The translations under genes were made by a program, and so were the position numbers. From contig CM076854.1 in the NCBI GenBank assembly GCA_039519185.1, positions 12,559,192 through 12,623,191 of the forward strand: a stretch of DNA of 64,000 nucleotides, given 5' to 3'. The notes beneath the pieces are model-generated. The model made no database searches. It saw nothing but the letters and a program-made list of their open reading frames with translations, and had not been told where the DNA came from. Of this stretch, positions 48,619 through 61,029 are shown piece after piece. The DNA is from Astragalus membranaceus (lineage: Eukaryota > Streptophyta > Magnoliopsida > Fabales > Fabaceae). Each line of letters starts with the position of its first letter. Positions within the stretch are counted from its first letter, which is position 1.

Positions 48619-48633
48619 GCTCTTAGATACCAC
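48619..48633 (-). other. Primer-binding site of copia element C
   Basis: GTGGTATCTAAGAGC on the - strand, a form of the Met-tRNA site TGGTATCAGAGC, two bases inside the LTR start at 48636. Confidence 0.7.
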
Positions 48634-48635
48634 TT

Positions 48636-48923
48636 TGTTGGTGTAAAAACTGAATTCTAGTGGTGTAGATAGCAAAAAACCAAGGCTCAGTAGTTGAAAT
48701 AATACTGACCCAATTTCCTCTGTAAGCGGTACTGTGCACTTATGGAGTAATGGGCTTCCTACCCAGTCTAGTGCAAAGCATCTAAGGGTTACGAGATACC
48801 CTAATTCTTTCTTTCCTAAGAAACGTCGCTCTTCTTCCCGATTCTTCTTCTGTTCTTCTTTCTGCTTTCTTCTTCTTTCTATGATTTCAAACCTAATCTT
48901 CTTTCTCTTAATTGCAGGTTTTG
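48636..48923 (-). repeat. Element C 5' LTR, part next to the primer site
   Basis: It starts TGTTGGTGTAAAAACTG on the + strand and is interrupted at 48924 by copia E, whose target duplication is GGTTT. It resumes at 55526. The far end is not defined because the second LTR of C is missing. Confidence 0.65.
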
Positions 48924-49932
48924 TTGTCGAAAATTGCAGATATTGCTGTAGTCGAATGATGCTGACTGCAGTCGAACTTCTGTAGTCGAATTGCAGTAGT
49001 AAAATTTCGACTGATGCTGTTTAGTGGCAAGGACTGCTGCGAACTAAATTTGCAGAAACAGAAGCTGTCGAAAAGTAAACCTGCAATCACAGAAATGTTA
49101 GATAAACAACCGGAGGCGTCTTGCGACTGCCCTAAAGAATTTATCTGCCTCTACAGCGCAAATTCCCCGAGGTACAACCGGGTCTTCTCAATCGCAGTAG
49201 CGAAAGAGGTATCAGAACTAGCAAGAAGAACTGGATATTCATAGGAGAGCAACCCAGAGCTCTTAGTTTAGAAAAAAGGAAAATGGTTTTTCTTGTGCAT
49301 GCTTTCAAGTGCAGCTCAAGGCTGTTTTTATAGGCTTTAGGAAAGAGCCGTTGGAGGCATACGCTCCATCAGGCATTAAAACCAGTCAAAGGGCGTTTCA
49401 GAAATCAATTGTAATCAAGCCGGTTTAATTTTGCAGTTACGGAATAAATAGGTTTGAATGAAAATAGCTGTTGGAAGAAAACGACAGTTACAAAATAAAG
49501 GGAATTAACTTTCAGTTTTTCGACCTGAACTATCCGTTACAAATTATTTCGTAAAACAGTTTGACCCACTTTCAGTTTTCGACCTGATTGTTTTGCCAAT
49601 CAGTTCGACCAACTTTCAGTTTTTCGACCTGAGCTTTCCAACCAAATTATTTCGACCCATAATTGGGCGTATACGGATAGGCTGATAAAAGTAATATTTT
49701 ATTTAATAAAATTAGCGCAAAGCCAGTCGAACGCGCAGGGGGGGAGTTGAAAGATTCGCACTGAACCAAGCCATGTTGGTCCCTGCTTGTGCGCGCGAGG
49801 GAGTTCCTTCTACTTGCTTGTTTACTAGCTCCCATTAAGCTTTAGTATATAAAGACTTTGGTGAATCCAAAGCCAAGCAATGTGGGACTTCTCACTTTTG
49901 AAATATCTTTTTATTTTCAATAAAATACAACA
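48924..49932 (-). repeat. Element E 3' LTR
   Basis: 1.0 kb. The polypurine tract 'atatgtggggga' (- strand) lies just inside at 49933-49945. On the - strand 'atataaag'-type core promoter sequence lies near 49848. Confidence 0.92.
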
Positions 49933-50520
49933 ATCCCCCACATATTTCAAAAGTTGAAAATAAATTCATTAAAGAGGTTTTCTGGGTTGACATCGTAGAT
50001 GTAAAGTTTCGGAGCTGTATAGCAAGCTATGGAACCAGTCCTAGATAGATAAAACATAACATACTGTGAATTGGTATAGCAAGCTATGGAACCCAAGACG
50101 CATATTATATGTTAGAGGTTTCATTATCACATTACACCCCCACAATTCTTGCTGTTTTCGCGGTGTTGCGCTACTAGGCCCTGCGCTTGCTCGGTATTCA
50201 TGAGTGCTCTATGGACCTCGCCAGGATCTCATGCAAGCGGCCTCACTTGACACTCATATAGGTGATTTCATCAAGTCTATGCTGCAAGTCATACACCACC
50301 CATAAGGGCTATGAAAATCATTAAAAGCTTTAAGCTTATCCTTTTAACCCTGTAGTCTAGCACCATCATAATAACACCATAGGAAGGGACAATAATGAAA
50401 TTAATTACTCGAATTAATTTCCAGTGCTAGCACTATCAAGAAGTAACTTGTTTTTACCACATTGAACCTTATTCATGGGATCTCCAATCACAAAGGTTGG
50501 GTTACCATCACTTCTTAATA
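49933..50520 (-). other. Element E 3' untranslated interior
   Basis: Non-coding, between the end of pol and the 3' LTR on the - strand. The phrase 'tatagcaagctatggaacc' occurs twice (near 50017 and 50077). Confidence 0.65.
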
Positions 50521-53500
50521 TTAGTTGGCTTTTAGTCCCATTCCCCTCGATGTTTCACATATCATTTTCTTCCCTAAGGGTTTTGTCAGAGGATCGGCCA
50601 AATTCACTTCTGACATCACATAATCGATCGATATTGCTCCATACTTTTGCAATTGTTTGACAACATTATGTCTTAATTGCACATGTCTAATTTTGCCATT
50701 ATAGGTCTTATTCTTTGCAACGGCTATTGCCGATTGACTATCACAATGTATTGACACTGATGGTGTCGATTTTATTCCCAAAGGAATACTAGCTAAAAGG
50801 TTCTTCAACCATTCAGCTTCAGTACCAGCCAATTCCAGAGCTACAAATTCCGACTCCATAGTCGATCTAGCAATGATGGATTGTTTGGCTGACCTCCAAG
50901 TTACCGCACCACCACCAAGTGTGAAAATGTAACCACTAGTGGATTTTGTCTCATCTGAATCAGATATCCAGTTAGCATCGCAGTATCCTTCTAATACTGC
51001 GGGGAATCCACTATAAGTAATACCATAAGTTGTGGTACCTCTCAAATATTTCATAAGGTGAGCAATTGCCTTCCAATGATCTTGATCAGGATTGTGAGTA
51101 TACCTACTTAGACGACCGATTGCGAATACAATGTCTGGTCGAGAGAAGTTCATTAAATGTAGTAGGCTCCCAATTACTTGGGCATACTGAGGTTGGTCAA
51201 CAGGATCACCTCTATTTTTCTTTAAGCGTGAGTTAGCTTTATAGGGGGTACTCAAGGGGGTTGAGTCATAGTGACCAAACTTCCTAAGAAGTTTTTCCAC
51301 ATAATGATCTTGTGATAGTGTGATACTATCACCTTCCCTGATGATTCTAACTCCTAATATTACATTAGCCTCACCCATATCTTTCATGTCGAAACTAGAT
51401 GAAAGAAAGGATTCTGTTTTAATAACAATATCCAGACAAGTACCAAATATGAGCATGTCATCTACATATAAACATATAATCACATGTTCTCCACACAAAG
51501 TTTTAGTATAGACACATTTATCAACTTCGGTTGTGGTGAAGCCATCTTCGACTAAAGTTCTGTCGAATTTTTCATGCCATTGTTTTGGTGTTTGTTTTAA
51601 ACCATATAACGACTTAAGGAGTTTGCATACTTTGTTCTCTTGACCTGAAACTATACATCCTCCGGGCTGATTCATGTAAATTTCTTCTTCTAAGTCACCG
51701 TTCAAAAAAGCAGTTTTAACATCCATTTGATGAATAACTAGTTTATGGATAGAAGCCAAAGCTATTAAAACTCTAATAGAAGAAATTCTTGTTACTGGAG
51801 CAAAGGTATCAAAATAATCAATGTTTTGTTTTTGAGAAAAACCTTTTGCTACTAATCTAGCTTTGTATTTATCAATAGACCCATCAGGGTTATATTTTCT
51901 TTTGAAAATCCACTTGCATCCTATTGATTTTGCCCCAGGTGGTAAATCAACTAAGTTCCAAGTGTTACATTTGGAAATTGAGTCTATTTCAGTTTTAATG
52001 GCTTCTTTCCAAAATTTCGACTCAGAAGAAGAAGTTGCTTCAAAAAAAATTTCTGGATCTTTTTCGACTAGATAAGTGTTAAAATCATTTCCGAAGGATG
52101 TTTCTTTTCTTGGTCTTTTACTTCTCCTTAGTTCTTGATACGGTTCCTCAAGAGTTTCATCATTAGTACTTGCTAATGGTTGTCTAGATATACTATCATG
52201 TTTCAAAGGAAAAACGTTTTCAAAAAACTCAGCATTTTTAGTTTCCACGATAGTATTATTATCTAGAACATCACTTTTCACAACAAGGAATCTATAAGCA
52301 GCGCTGTGTTCTGCATATCCTATAAAAACACAAAAAGAGGTTTTGCAACCAATTTTTCTTTTCTTAGGATCAGGCAACATAACTTTAGCTAAGCACCCCC
52401 ACACTTTTAAATATTTCAAGTTAGGTTGATAACCTTTCCACAGTTCATAGGGGGTCTTTCCGGTTTTCCTATGAGGAGTTCTATTTTGTATAAAACATGC
52501 AGTTAATATAGCCTCACCCCACAAGTTGGTTGGCGCATTAGAACTTATTAACATAGCGTTCATCATCTCTTTCAATGTCCTATTTTTCCTTTTGGCTATG
52601 CCATTAGATTCAGGTGAATAGGGGGAGTTGTTTCATGTATTATACCTTCCTTTTCACAAAAATCATTAAAAGATATGTATTCTCCTCCACGGTCGGATCT
52701 AACTCTTTTAATCTTTCTATCTAATTGATTTTCGACTTCAGCTTTATATGAAAGAAAAGCTTCAAATGCTTCATCTTTTTGTCTTAATAGAAACACCTTA
52801 GTGTATCGCGAAAAATCATCTATAAACGTTACATAATAATTATTTCCGCCCCTAGTTGGAGTTTGTTTTAAATCTCCTAGGTCCGTATGAATTAAACTAA
52901 GCAGTTCAGTTTCACGATGTACTGGGGGACACGATTTCTTTGTTAACTTGGATTCGACACATACATCGCATTTACTATGTTGATTATCCCTAGTCGAAAT
53001 CATGCCAAGACGTTGCAATTTAATAACATACTGAAAGTTAATATGACCTAGTCTAGCATGCCACATATCATAAGAGTCAATCAAGTAAGCAGAAGTCGAA
53101 ACATTGTTATTGAAATCAAAAGTGTTGAGTACAAAAAGTCCATGATCATAATATCCTTTTCCAACAAAAATGTTGTTCTTGGTAAGAACAATCTTATCAT
53201 ATTCAAATGTCACTTTGATACCATGCTTCAGCAGAACCCCAACAGAGATCAGGTTTGCCCTTATGTTAGGCACATGAAGCACATTTGTGAGAGCCAGAGT
53301 TTTTCCCGATGTGAGCTTGAGAAGAACTTTTCCTTTCCCCACAACTGGGGCTGGATGTGAGTCACCCAGATAGATATTTTCTTCTCCTTCCCCTACAGCA
53401 GTGTAGGAGGTAAAAACTTCTCTATTAGCACAGATCTGCTTGGTGGCTCCAGAATCCACCACCCACTTGTTCACATCAGTTGCCATGTTGACCAGAGAAA

Positions 53501-54503
53501 CGACAGCAGCAATGACATCGTCATCCTCATTATCATCTCCACCAGCATCAGCCAAGTTGGCGTTAGCCTTAGGAGGATTGTCATTTCTCGCCCTATGCCT
53601 GCATTTAGGTGCATAGTGTCCTGGCTTTCCACAGACAAAGCAGTATCATCTTTTCTTGAATTCAGTGCTATGAGTACCAGGATAATGATCATTGTTCCTT
53701 TTGTGATACTTTTGATTAGATGATTTCTTGGGATCGTACCTTCTGTTTGGAGAGACTGGTTTGCCTTTGTCGAACCTTGAAGGGTTGTTCATCACCTTGT
53801 TTGCCCGTGAAGCCATTGATTTCGCCTTTGTCTTGTTACTCTCTTTTCGGTTGGTATCTTCGATGATGATATGAGTCAGCAGCTCGTTCAGTGACAGTTG
53901 CTTGTGTTTGTGCTTCAGTTGTTGCTTGTAGTCCTTCCATGATTCTGGCAGCTTCTCAATCAGAATAGCTGCAATGAACTCGTCAGAGAGAACTACATTT
54001 TCAGCCTTCATTTCCTCTAGTAATTTGTGATACTGGTTGATTTGTGTTTTGATTTCGCCAGTTTCACTCATGACCCAATTGTAGTAGTTGCTGATGACAA
54101 ATTTCTGCTTGCTTGCATCTTCAGCGGTGTATTTGAGAATCATTGATTCCCAGATCTGATTAGCTTCCTTGTAGGTGCAATAGATGTCGAAGAATTCGTT
54201 GGAGAGGGTGCTGAGAATTGTGTGACGACACACTTTGTTGGCATGGGTCCAAACTTCGACCTGTTTGGGAGTAGCAGGTTCGACAGGTTTGGAGTCAGTA
54301 AGAGCAGCTGCAACTCCGTGCATGTCAAGAAGGGAACTCACGCGTTCCTGCCACCTGCGAAAATTTTGGCCTGCGAAGACCTCAATTTTGGAGATGTCAG
54401 GAAAAGGCTTTGCGTAGGTTACTGGGACAGCAGCAGGAACAATAACAGTGCTATTGTTATTGATGGTAGCACTGGTATCATTGTCGATGGTTGCGTCAGC
54501 CAT
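50521..54503 (-). pseudogene. Element E gag-pol, nearly intact with one stop and one frameshift
   Basis: Gag starts at 54503 (MADATIDND). An in-frame TGA follows FKKR at 53648-53646, just before the knuckle CFVCGKPGHYAPKC. Protease VVDSGATKQI, pre-integrase MWHARLGHINF, and integrase with HTDLGDL, SDRGGEYIS follow. A 1-bp loss in a C-run near 52600 shifts the frame before the integrase Glu. The 50521-52575 part carries the integrase end, RT (HQMDVKTAFLNGDL, CLYVDDMLIFG near 51460) and RNase H (GYCDANW, ESEFVALE, HCDSQSAI) and is open for 684 codons. The two lesions prevent a full product unless the TGA is read through. Confidence 0.9.
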
Positions 54504-54523
54504 AGATAAATTCTTCATATTAA

Positions 54524-55520
54524 TGTCAAAAATTGCAGATATGGATGTAGTCGAATGATGCTGACTGCAGTCGAACTTCTGTAATCGAATTGCAGTAGTA
54601 AAATTTCGACTGATGCTGTTTAGTGGCAAGGACCGCTGCGAACCAAATTTTGCAGAAACAGAAGCTGTCGAAAAGTATACCTGCAATCACAGAAATGTTA
54701 GATAAACAACCGGAGGCGTCTTGCGACTGCCCTAAAGAATTTATCTGCCTCTACAGCGCAAATTCCCCGAGGTACAACCGGGTCTTCTCAATCGCAGTAG
54801 CGAAAGAGGTATCAGAACTAGCAAGAAGAACTGGATATTCACAGGAGAGCAACCCAGAGCTTTTAGTTTAGAAAAAAGGAAAATGGTTTTTCTTGTGCAT
54901 GCTTTCAAGTGCAGCTCAAGGCTGTTTTTATAGGCTTTAGGAAAGAGCCATTGGAGGGATACGCTCCATCTGGCATTAAAACCAGTCAAAGGGCGTTGCA
55001 GAAATCAATTGTAATCAAGCCAGTTTAATTTTGCAGTTACGGAATAAATAGGTTTGAATGAAAATAGCTGTTGGAAGAAAATGACAGTTACAAAATAAAG
55101 GGAATTAACTTTCAGTTTTTCGACCTGAACTATCCGTTACAAATTATTTCGTAAAACAGTTCGACCCACTTTCAGTTTTTGACCTGATTGTTTTGCCAAT
55201 CAGTTCGACCTGAGCTTTCCGACCAAATTATTTCGACCCATAATTGGGCGTATACGGATAGGCTGATAAAAGTAATATTTTATTTAATAAAATTAGCGCA
55301 AAGCCAGTCGAACGCGCAGGGGGGGGGGGGGAAGTCGAAAGATTCGCACTGAACCAAGCCATGTCGGTCCCTGCTTGTGCGCGCGAGGGAGTCCCTTCTA
55401 CTTGCTTGTTTACTAGCTCTCATTAAGCTTTAGTATATAAAGACTTTGGTGAATCCAAAGCCAAGCAATGTGGGACTTCTCACTTTTGAAATATCTTTTT
55501 ATTTTCAATAAAATACAACA
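54524..55520 (-). repeat. Element E 5' LTR
   Basis: 0.997 kb, the partner of 48924-49932. Its inner end reads 'ttaatgtcaaaa' where the other copy reads 'tgttgtcgaaaa', so the last few bases and the primer-binding site have changed. A G-run at 55320-55331 is expanded relative to the partner. Confidence 0.9.
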
Positions 55521-55525
55521 GGTTT

Positions 55526-56415
55526 CACAAGCTTCAACAAGCAAGGAAACTCAGTGTTCAGGGTTAAGGAAGATTCACGGTGCTGGTGATCGTACGGGAA
55601 CCAGACTTTGTGTGAAGATGAAGAGAAGAGAAGCGGTGCTGGGTTTCTTCCCAAACAGAAAAGGAGAAGATGCAGAAGAACGTTTTTTTGCAAAGGATAA
55701 TAACAGAAAATTTTTTCGTATGAGACTGTAAAACTTCACTCACACTTTATTGATTGTATTGAACTTGTTTATATATGATTTTACAAACTGGTTTGAGTTT
55801 GTTATCAACAAACTCTAACTAACTGATTGCTTTCTGTCCACACAAAATTTGTGGCTAATATTTGTTTAACCCTTTTCCTTTAACCACTCGTTTAGGGTTT
55901 CAGCTAAGTTTTTTACAAAAAACTAATTACATGTACTAAACTATAGAAACAAAATTACTTAAAACAACAATTACCATTTATAAATTGTAACTGCTATTGT
56001 GTTATATAGCATTTTAGATCATGGTTACTAAATTAAGCTCACTTGATTTTTTCAGTTTAGTACTACCGACATACTCAAAGCTTTCCTTAATTTGGTTGTG
56101 AAATAGTAAATTTGACAAAAAAATATGTGTTTGCTAAGGGGTAGTTCAACTATGGATTCAACGGACACTCCCTTCAGCTCAACATGTTGATGTTCCTAGC
56201 ATTCCTAACCATTTTACCTTTCTGTCTTTTCCGTTCATCACGAGGTCTACGAACGAAAATGGTTCATCACGAGGTTTACGAAAGAAAATGTTATAGTTGG
56301 TAACGTCTTGCAACCTTATTTCAACTTTATGGAGATATAAATTCAGCTTACACTTCCTATGGAAAAAACAAAATCTTTTTTCCTAGATGTTATAGGTCGA
56401 GATTTCAGAGTAATT
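55526..56415 (-). repeat. Probable rest of element C 5' LTR and unassigned flank
   Basis: A continuation of the sequence split by E at 48923. On the - strand a TATA-like 'atatataaac' lies near 55770, as expected for the promoter part of an LTR. No end with CA and a duplication can be fixed. Past about 56000 nothing is recognised. Confidence 0.45.
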
Positions 56416-56602
56416 TCTAGATTTTTTGATCGCTACAATTATGCAACTTTGTTGGTTAGCCTAGAAGGTCTAAAGGTCATGCTGCTCAAATTTTGAGGAA
56501 ACAAGTTTTTAGTATACTTAGTGGATTTAGGGATCTCACATAAACAATTAAGTGCCCTATTTAATTTTCAATGAAAAAAACATCGAGAACGATCAAGATT
56601 GC
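56416..56602 (+). repeat. Direct repeat, copy 2 (copy 1 at 33318)
   Basis: Nearly identical to 33318-33499 with a 5-bp addition ('aattt'). It ends at the LTR of copia F. The two copies enclose the whole C/B/E nest. Confidence 0.85.
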
Positions 56603-56820
56603 TCTTGGTATCCAAACACCAGCACAAAATAAAATGCATTTTCTGTATTGAATGAATAATGAATACTGTACAACTGGAAAACAGAATGGCTTATATACAG
56701 AGAGAAGTAAAGGAACTAACTCCTAACTAGGGATCTAACTGTCTAACCAAGATCTAACTGTACAAGTTAAATTAACAGATCCTAATTAACTATGGTTAGT
56801 GAGATGATATACTCCTAATA
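56600..56820 (-). repeat. Element F 3' LTR (221 bp)
   Basis: It runs from TGCTCTTGG to 'atactcctaata', where the final CA has become TA. It contains 'cttatatacag' near 56690 in the promoter area. No partner LTR is in the window, so the limits rest on the polypurine tract and terminal dinucleotide. Confidence 0.6.
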
Positions 56821-56827
56821 TCCCCCC

Positions 56828-59800
56828 TCAAGTTGGACTATGAATGTCACATAAGCCCAACTTGGTGATCAAAGACTGAAATGAAGGAGAGTGCAGTGGC
56901 TTTGTGAAGATATCTGCAAGTTGAGAGGAGGAAGGCACAGGAAGAAGGTGGATGATGCCTTGCTGGATTTTCTCACGAATGACATGACAGTCTATCTCAA
57001 TGTGTTTGGTTCTCTCGTGGAATGTGGGATTGTGAGCAAGATAGATGGCAGACTTGTTGTCACAATACACAGCAGTAGGAGAGGTGGGTTTGCAATGCAA
57101 ATTGGTGAGTAAGTAGTGTAGCCACTGGATTTCACAGGAAAGGCTAGCCAGGGCTCTGTATTCAGCTTCAAAGGAGGACCTTGAAACTGTATTCTGCTTC
57201 TTTGATTTCCAAGAGACCAAGGATGTGCCAATGAAAGTGCAGTAGCCTGTGGTGGACTTGCGGGTGTCAGGGCAGCAAGCCCAGTCAGAGTCAGCAAAAC
57301 CAGATAGTTTCACAGTGGTTGTTGCAGAGAAGAATAGACCTTGTGCTGGAGAGGATTTCAAGTGACGAAGAACACGGGTTGCTGCCTTGAAATGTGATGT
57401 GAGGGGCTTAGCCACAAACTGGCTAAGTTGTTGCACAGCATGGGAGATATCAGGCCGTGTAGTGGTGAGATAGAGCAGTCTACCAACAAGCCTTCTGTAT
57501 GCAGATTCATCAGAATAGAGTGGAGAGCCATCTGTTGCAAGCTTGATGGAGGGATCACTAGGAGTGGAAACAGGTTTGGTGGCAAGAGAGCCACTGTCTT
57601 GGAGAAGGTCCAGAGTGTATTTCCTCTGGTTGAGGATGATGCCTTGGCTAGATCTAGCAACCTCCAAGCCAAGAAAAAATCTGAGAGGGCCCAAGTCCTT
57701 AATTCTGAACTTGGAGTGCAGTAAGAATTTAATAGAGTTAATTTCTTCCATAGAGGTACCTGCAAGGACCACATCATCAACATAGACAAGTAAAATAGTG
57801 TGATGTTTGCCTTGAGCTTTGGTGAAAAGAGAATGATCAGCCTGTGACTGAAGAAATCCAATGGAAAGCAGGGTAGCTGTTAGTTTTTGATTCCACTGTC
57901 TGCTTGCTTGTTTAAGTCCATAAAGGGACTTATGCAGCTTGCAAACAGGATTAGAAAAGCCAGTAGCTGCTGGAGTGAAGCCTTGGGGAAGAGACATGTA
58001 GACTTCTTCATATAAATCACCATGTAAGAAAGCGTTGTTCACATCCAGCTGCTCCAAAATCCAATTATTCAATGCTGCCAGGGCTAGGAGCACTCTCACA
58101 GTGGTGAGTTTAGCCACTGGACTAAAAGTATCAAAGTAGTCTACACCCTCCATTTGAGTGTAACCTTTGGCTACGAGGTGTGCCTTGTACCTCTCAATGC
58201 TGCCATCAGCAAGATATTTGATCTTATACACCCATTTGCAACCAATGGGATGTTTACCAAGTGGTAAGTCAACAATGGACCAAGTTTTGTTCAAGTCAAG
58301 AGCATGAAGCTCCTCCTGCATAGCCTTCTGCCAACACTCTTGTTTGGAGGCTTGGTGGAAGGTGGAGGGCTCACTGTGCAATGTGATGGAGCAGCAAAAA
58401 TTTTTGTATGCAGAAGAACAATTTTCATAGGATAAAACAGATGATAAAGGATAAGGAGAAGAGGAAGTGACACCTGAAGAATTATTGGTACAGCTAGTAA
58501 GATTGCAATGGTAGTCATTCAAGTATCTTGGGGTGGACTTAATTCTAGTGGAATGTCTAAGAGGTGGATGGGGAGAAGGGATTGGTGGATGGGGAGAAGG
58601 GACAAGGGTTCTGTGGTTGGCAGTGGAGGTGAAGGTCGGGAAGAAATATCTGGTGTGTCAGGTTCAAGAAAGGAATCTGGTGTATCTGAATAAGGAATAA
58701 GGGTATCAAGAAGAGAGACTGTGGGTGCAGGAGTGGCTGTTTGGGTAGCTTCAGTGGCTGATGTAATAGTGTTCTGAAAGGGAAAGTGGGATTCATAAAA
58801 GACCACGTTTCTAGAGGTGAGAAACTGAGTGGAGGTCATACAGCAAGAAGCCTTTCACTCCATCTGTGTATCCAAGGAAGACAGTTTTCCTTGCTCTAGG
58901 GTCAAATTTTGTTCTATTGGCATGCAATGTAGATGCATAGGCAAGGCATCCAAAGACTTTGAGATGAAGGAGAGTTGGAGGTTGTTTGAAAAGTGTTTGA
59001 TAAGGGGAGGTGTCTTGAAGCAAAGGGGTGGGGATTCTATTGATGAGGTGAACTGAATGTTGGATGGCAAAGTTCCAAAGGTTAAGGGGAAGGTTGGCAT
59101 GGAAGGTTAAGGCGCGTGCAACATTTAGTATGTGTTGATGTTTGCGTTCCACAATGCCATTTTGTTGTGGAGTCTCCACACAAAATTTTTGATGAAGGAT
59201 TCCCTTGGAAGAGAAGAAATCATTCATTAAAAATTCTGGGCCATTATCGCTTCTAAGACACTTCAATTTGGTGTTAAATTGAGTTTCAATGTAGTGCACA
59301 AATCTGATGAGATGGCCACGGGTTTCTCCTTTGTTTTTCATGAGAACAACCCAAGTGAATCTACTGTAGTCATCAACAAGGGTGAGGAAATATCTGTGAC
59401 CTAATGTAGATGTGTGGGAATAAGGCCCCCAAATGTCAGCATGTAAGATGTCAAAGGGATTAACTGTTTTGGTTAGGCTAGAGGGATAAGGTAGCTTTCT
59501 CTGTTTTGCTTAGTGACAGGCATCACAGGGGTTTTTAGTGTTGTGGAACTTGATGTAGGGAAATTGTTGAGACATGCATTGTTGTCTATTGAAGGGAATG
59601 TGGCCTAATCTCAGATGCCATAAACAAGAATCAGAGGCAGTAACAGTATTCCCATTCAATGAATGAGAAGCAGAGTCAGAAATGTGAGAAACAGAAGCAG
59701 TAACAGTATTTTTATTCAATGAAACAGTGTTACAAGGTATAGCTTTGGATGTTACAAGTGCTTCATTACAATGTAAGAGTGCTGCATTGCAGTCACTACT

Positions 59801-60831
59801 ATGTGTGGATGAGTGTGTTTCAGGATTACAAATAGTAGAAATGTTTGTGTGATTGGTTTGTGGCTTTGCTAAGGAAAGGCTTATCTTATAGAGTCCATGC
59901 AAGAGACTAGCTATACCAATAATCTTCTGTGTACCTGCCTGCATGATGGATAAACCAGAGTCATCAAAAAAAGCAGTGCATTTGCTAGATTTAGCAAGTT
60001 GTGGACCTGACATAAGATTTGCATCAAAATTGGGAATATACAAAACATTGTAAAGAGTTAGGCCATTTGAAAAGTGCACAGTGCCTGCCAATGTGGCAGT
60101 GGCAGTGGTGTTATTTGGCAAACTGATGTGTATGGGTTTTATTGAAAAACAGTTTGACAGAAGGTGTATATTGTGTGTGATGTGATCAGTGGCTCCTGTG
60201 TCCACAATCCACATATCTAATTCTTTGATGTAAGTATAGACATTACCAGACTTATCTGAAGGTTGGGCATTGTAGGCTGTGACAGTGTTGGTGGAGTGGA
60301 AGGGAACAAGAGTAGTATTGGCAGAATCTGATGCAGAAGCACCCTGTAGCTTTGAAGCTTGAAGCAATTCTAGAAGTCCCTGATACTGCTCACTTGACAG
60401 AGAGATACTGCCTTTGGAATGTTCAGATGGTGCACACTTGTCTTCTTCAGTGTTGTTATTGTTAGCACCAACACTGTTTGCAGAAGAATTGCTGTGGAAT
60501 TGCTGTTTGATTTGTTCTGGTAGCCAGGTGGAAAGCCGTGGATAAAAAAACATGAATCCACTGTGTGATTGGTCTTTCCACAGTTAGTGCAAAGTCTAGT
60601 GCCTCCTTGTGATCTTCCACCTGAACCATTTCTACCACCACGATTTCTACGACCATTGTAACCTCCTCTACGGCCTTGAAACTGAAAACCATTGGCAGCA
60701 TTGGCCTGTACATTGTTCCCAGTAGTGTTGTTCACAGCAGAGTGCTTGTTGTCTAGGTCAATGGCTATGGGAGATTCCATTTGCCTTTCTTGCTGAATAA
60801 CCATAGAGAAAGCTTTAGTGATCGTAGGGAA
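56828..60831 (-). pseudogene. Element F gag (C-terminal part) and pol, broken
   Basis: From the right: gag end with knuckle CTNCGKTNHTVDSC (near 60570), a frameshift near 60500, protease WIVDTGATDHI (near 60190), pre-integrase CLWHLRLGHIPF, an in-frame TAA after CDACH at 59510, integrase with LRSDNGPEF and PQQNGIVERKHQHI, a frameshift near 58820, another near 58520, then RT with LEQLDVNNAFLHGDLYEEVY and LVYVDDVVLAG (near 57780) and RNase H with FADSDWA, EAEYRAL, YCDNKSAI. The order is protease-integrase-RT-RNase H, which defines Ty1/copia. The RT/RNase H part is open for more than 500 codons. Confidence 0.9.
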
Positions 60832-61029
60832 CACTACAAGAAAAGCCTTATTTTCCTACCAATATTACCCACGGATGCAATTTTCGTCGCTAAAACTAAC
60901 GATTTCCGACGGATGTTTCCCTCGGTAAACATTTGCATAATTTTTAAGGGTTTTCCCACTTTGTTTGCGACGACATTTAGTTTGGTCGGAACGTTCAGAC
61001 AGCTTTTTCCGTCGGAAACGTCAATTAGA

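Larger units (their letters stand above)
33500..48635 (-). mobile_element. Ty1/copia element C, split by element B and 3' truncated
   Basis: Gag starts at 48477 and runs to 47683. The zinc knuckle, protease and pre-integrase region continue at 34274 and stop at about 33602. The gap is exactly element B with its duplication. A primer-binding site variant GTGGTATCTAAGAGC (48619-48633, - strand) and the LTR start at 48636 lie upstream. Integrase core, RT, RNase H and the 3' LTR are missing; the element breaks off next to the direct repeat at 33499. Confidence 0.82.
48924..55520 (-). mobile_element. Ty1/copia element E, inserted in element C's LTR
   Basis: LTRs at 48924-49932 and 54524-55520 end TACAACA on the + strand, i.e. 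the LTR starts TGTTGTATTTTATTG on the - strand. The flanks are ggttt at 48919-48923 and 55521-55525. Gag, protease, integrase, RT and RNase H follow in copia order on the - strand. The LTRs differ at about 2% of positions plus a 22-bp gap. The gag start follows the 5' LTR at once, and no primer-binding site is visible. Confidence 0.92.
56600..60831 (-). mobile_element. Ty1/copia element F, gag cut by a CACTA element
   Basis: The 3' LTR (about 56600-56820) is short. The polypurine tract 'cttgagggggga' (- strand) at 56821-56832 adjoins it, followed by RNase H, RT, integrase, protease and the gag C-terminus. Gag stops in mid-domain at 60831, where the CACTA terminus begins. The gag N-terminus and 5' LTR must lie beyond the CACTA element, outside the window. 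Confidence 0.85.

Noticed and set aside
58557..58839. Separate Pro-rich ORFs in element F
   Set aside because: They are the linker between integrase and RT in shifted frames, not independent genes.
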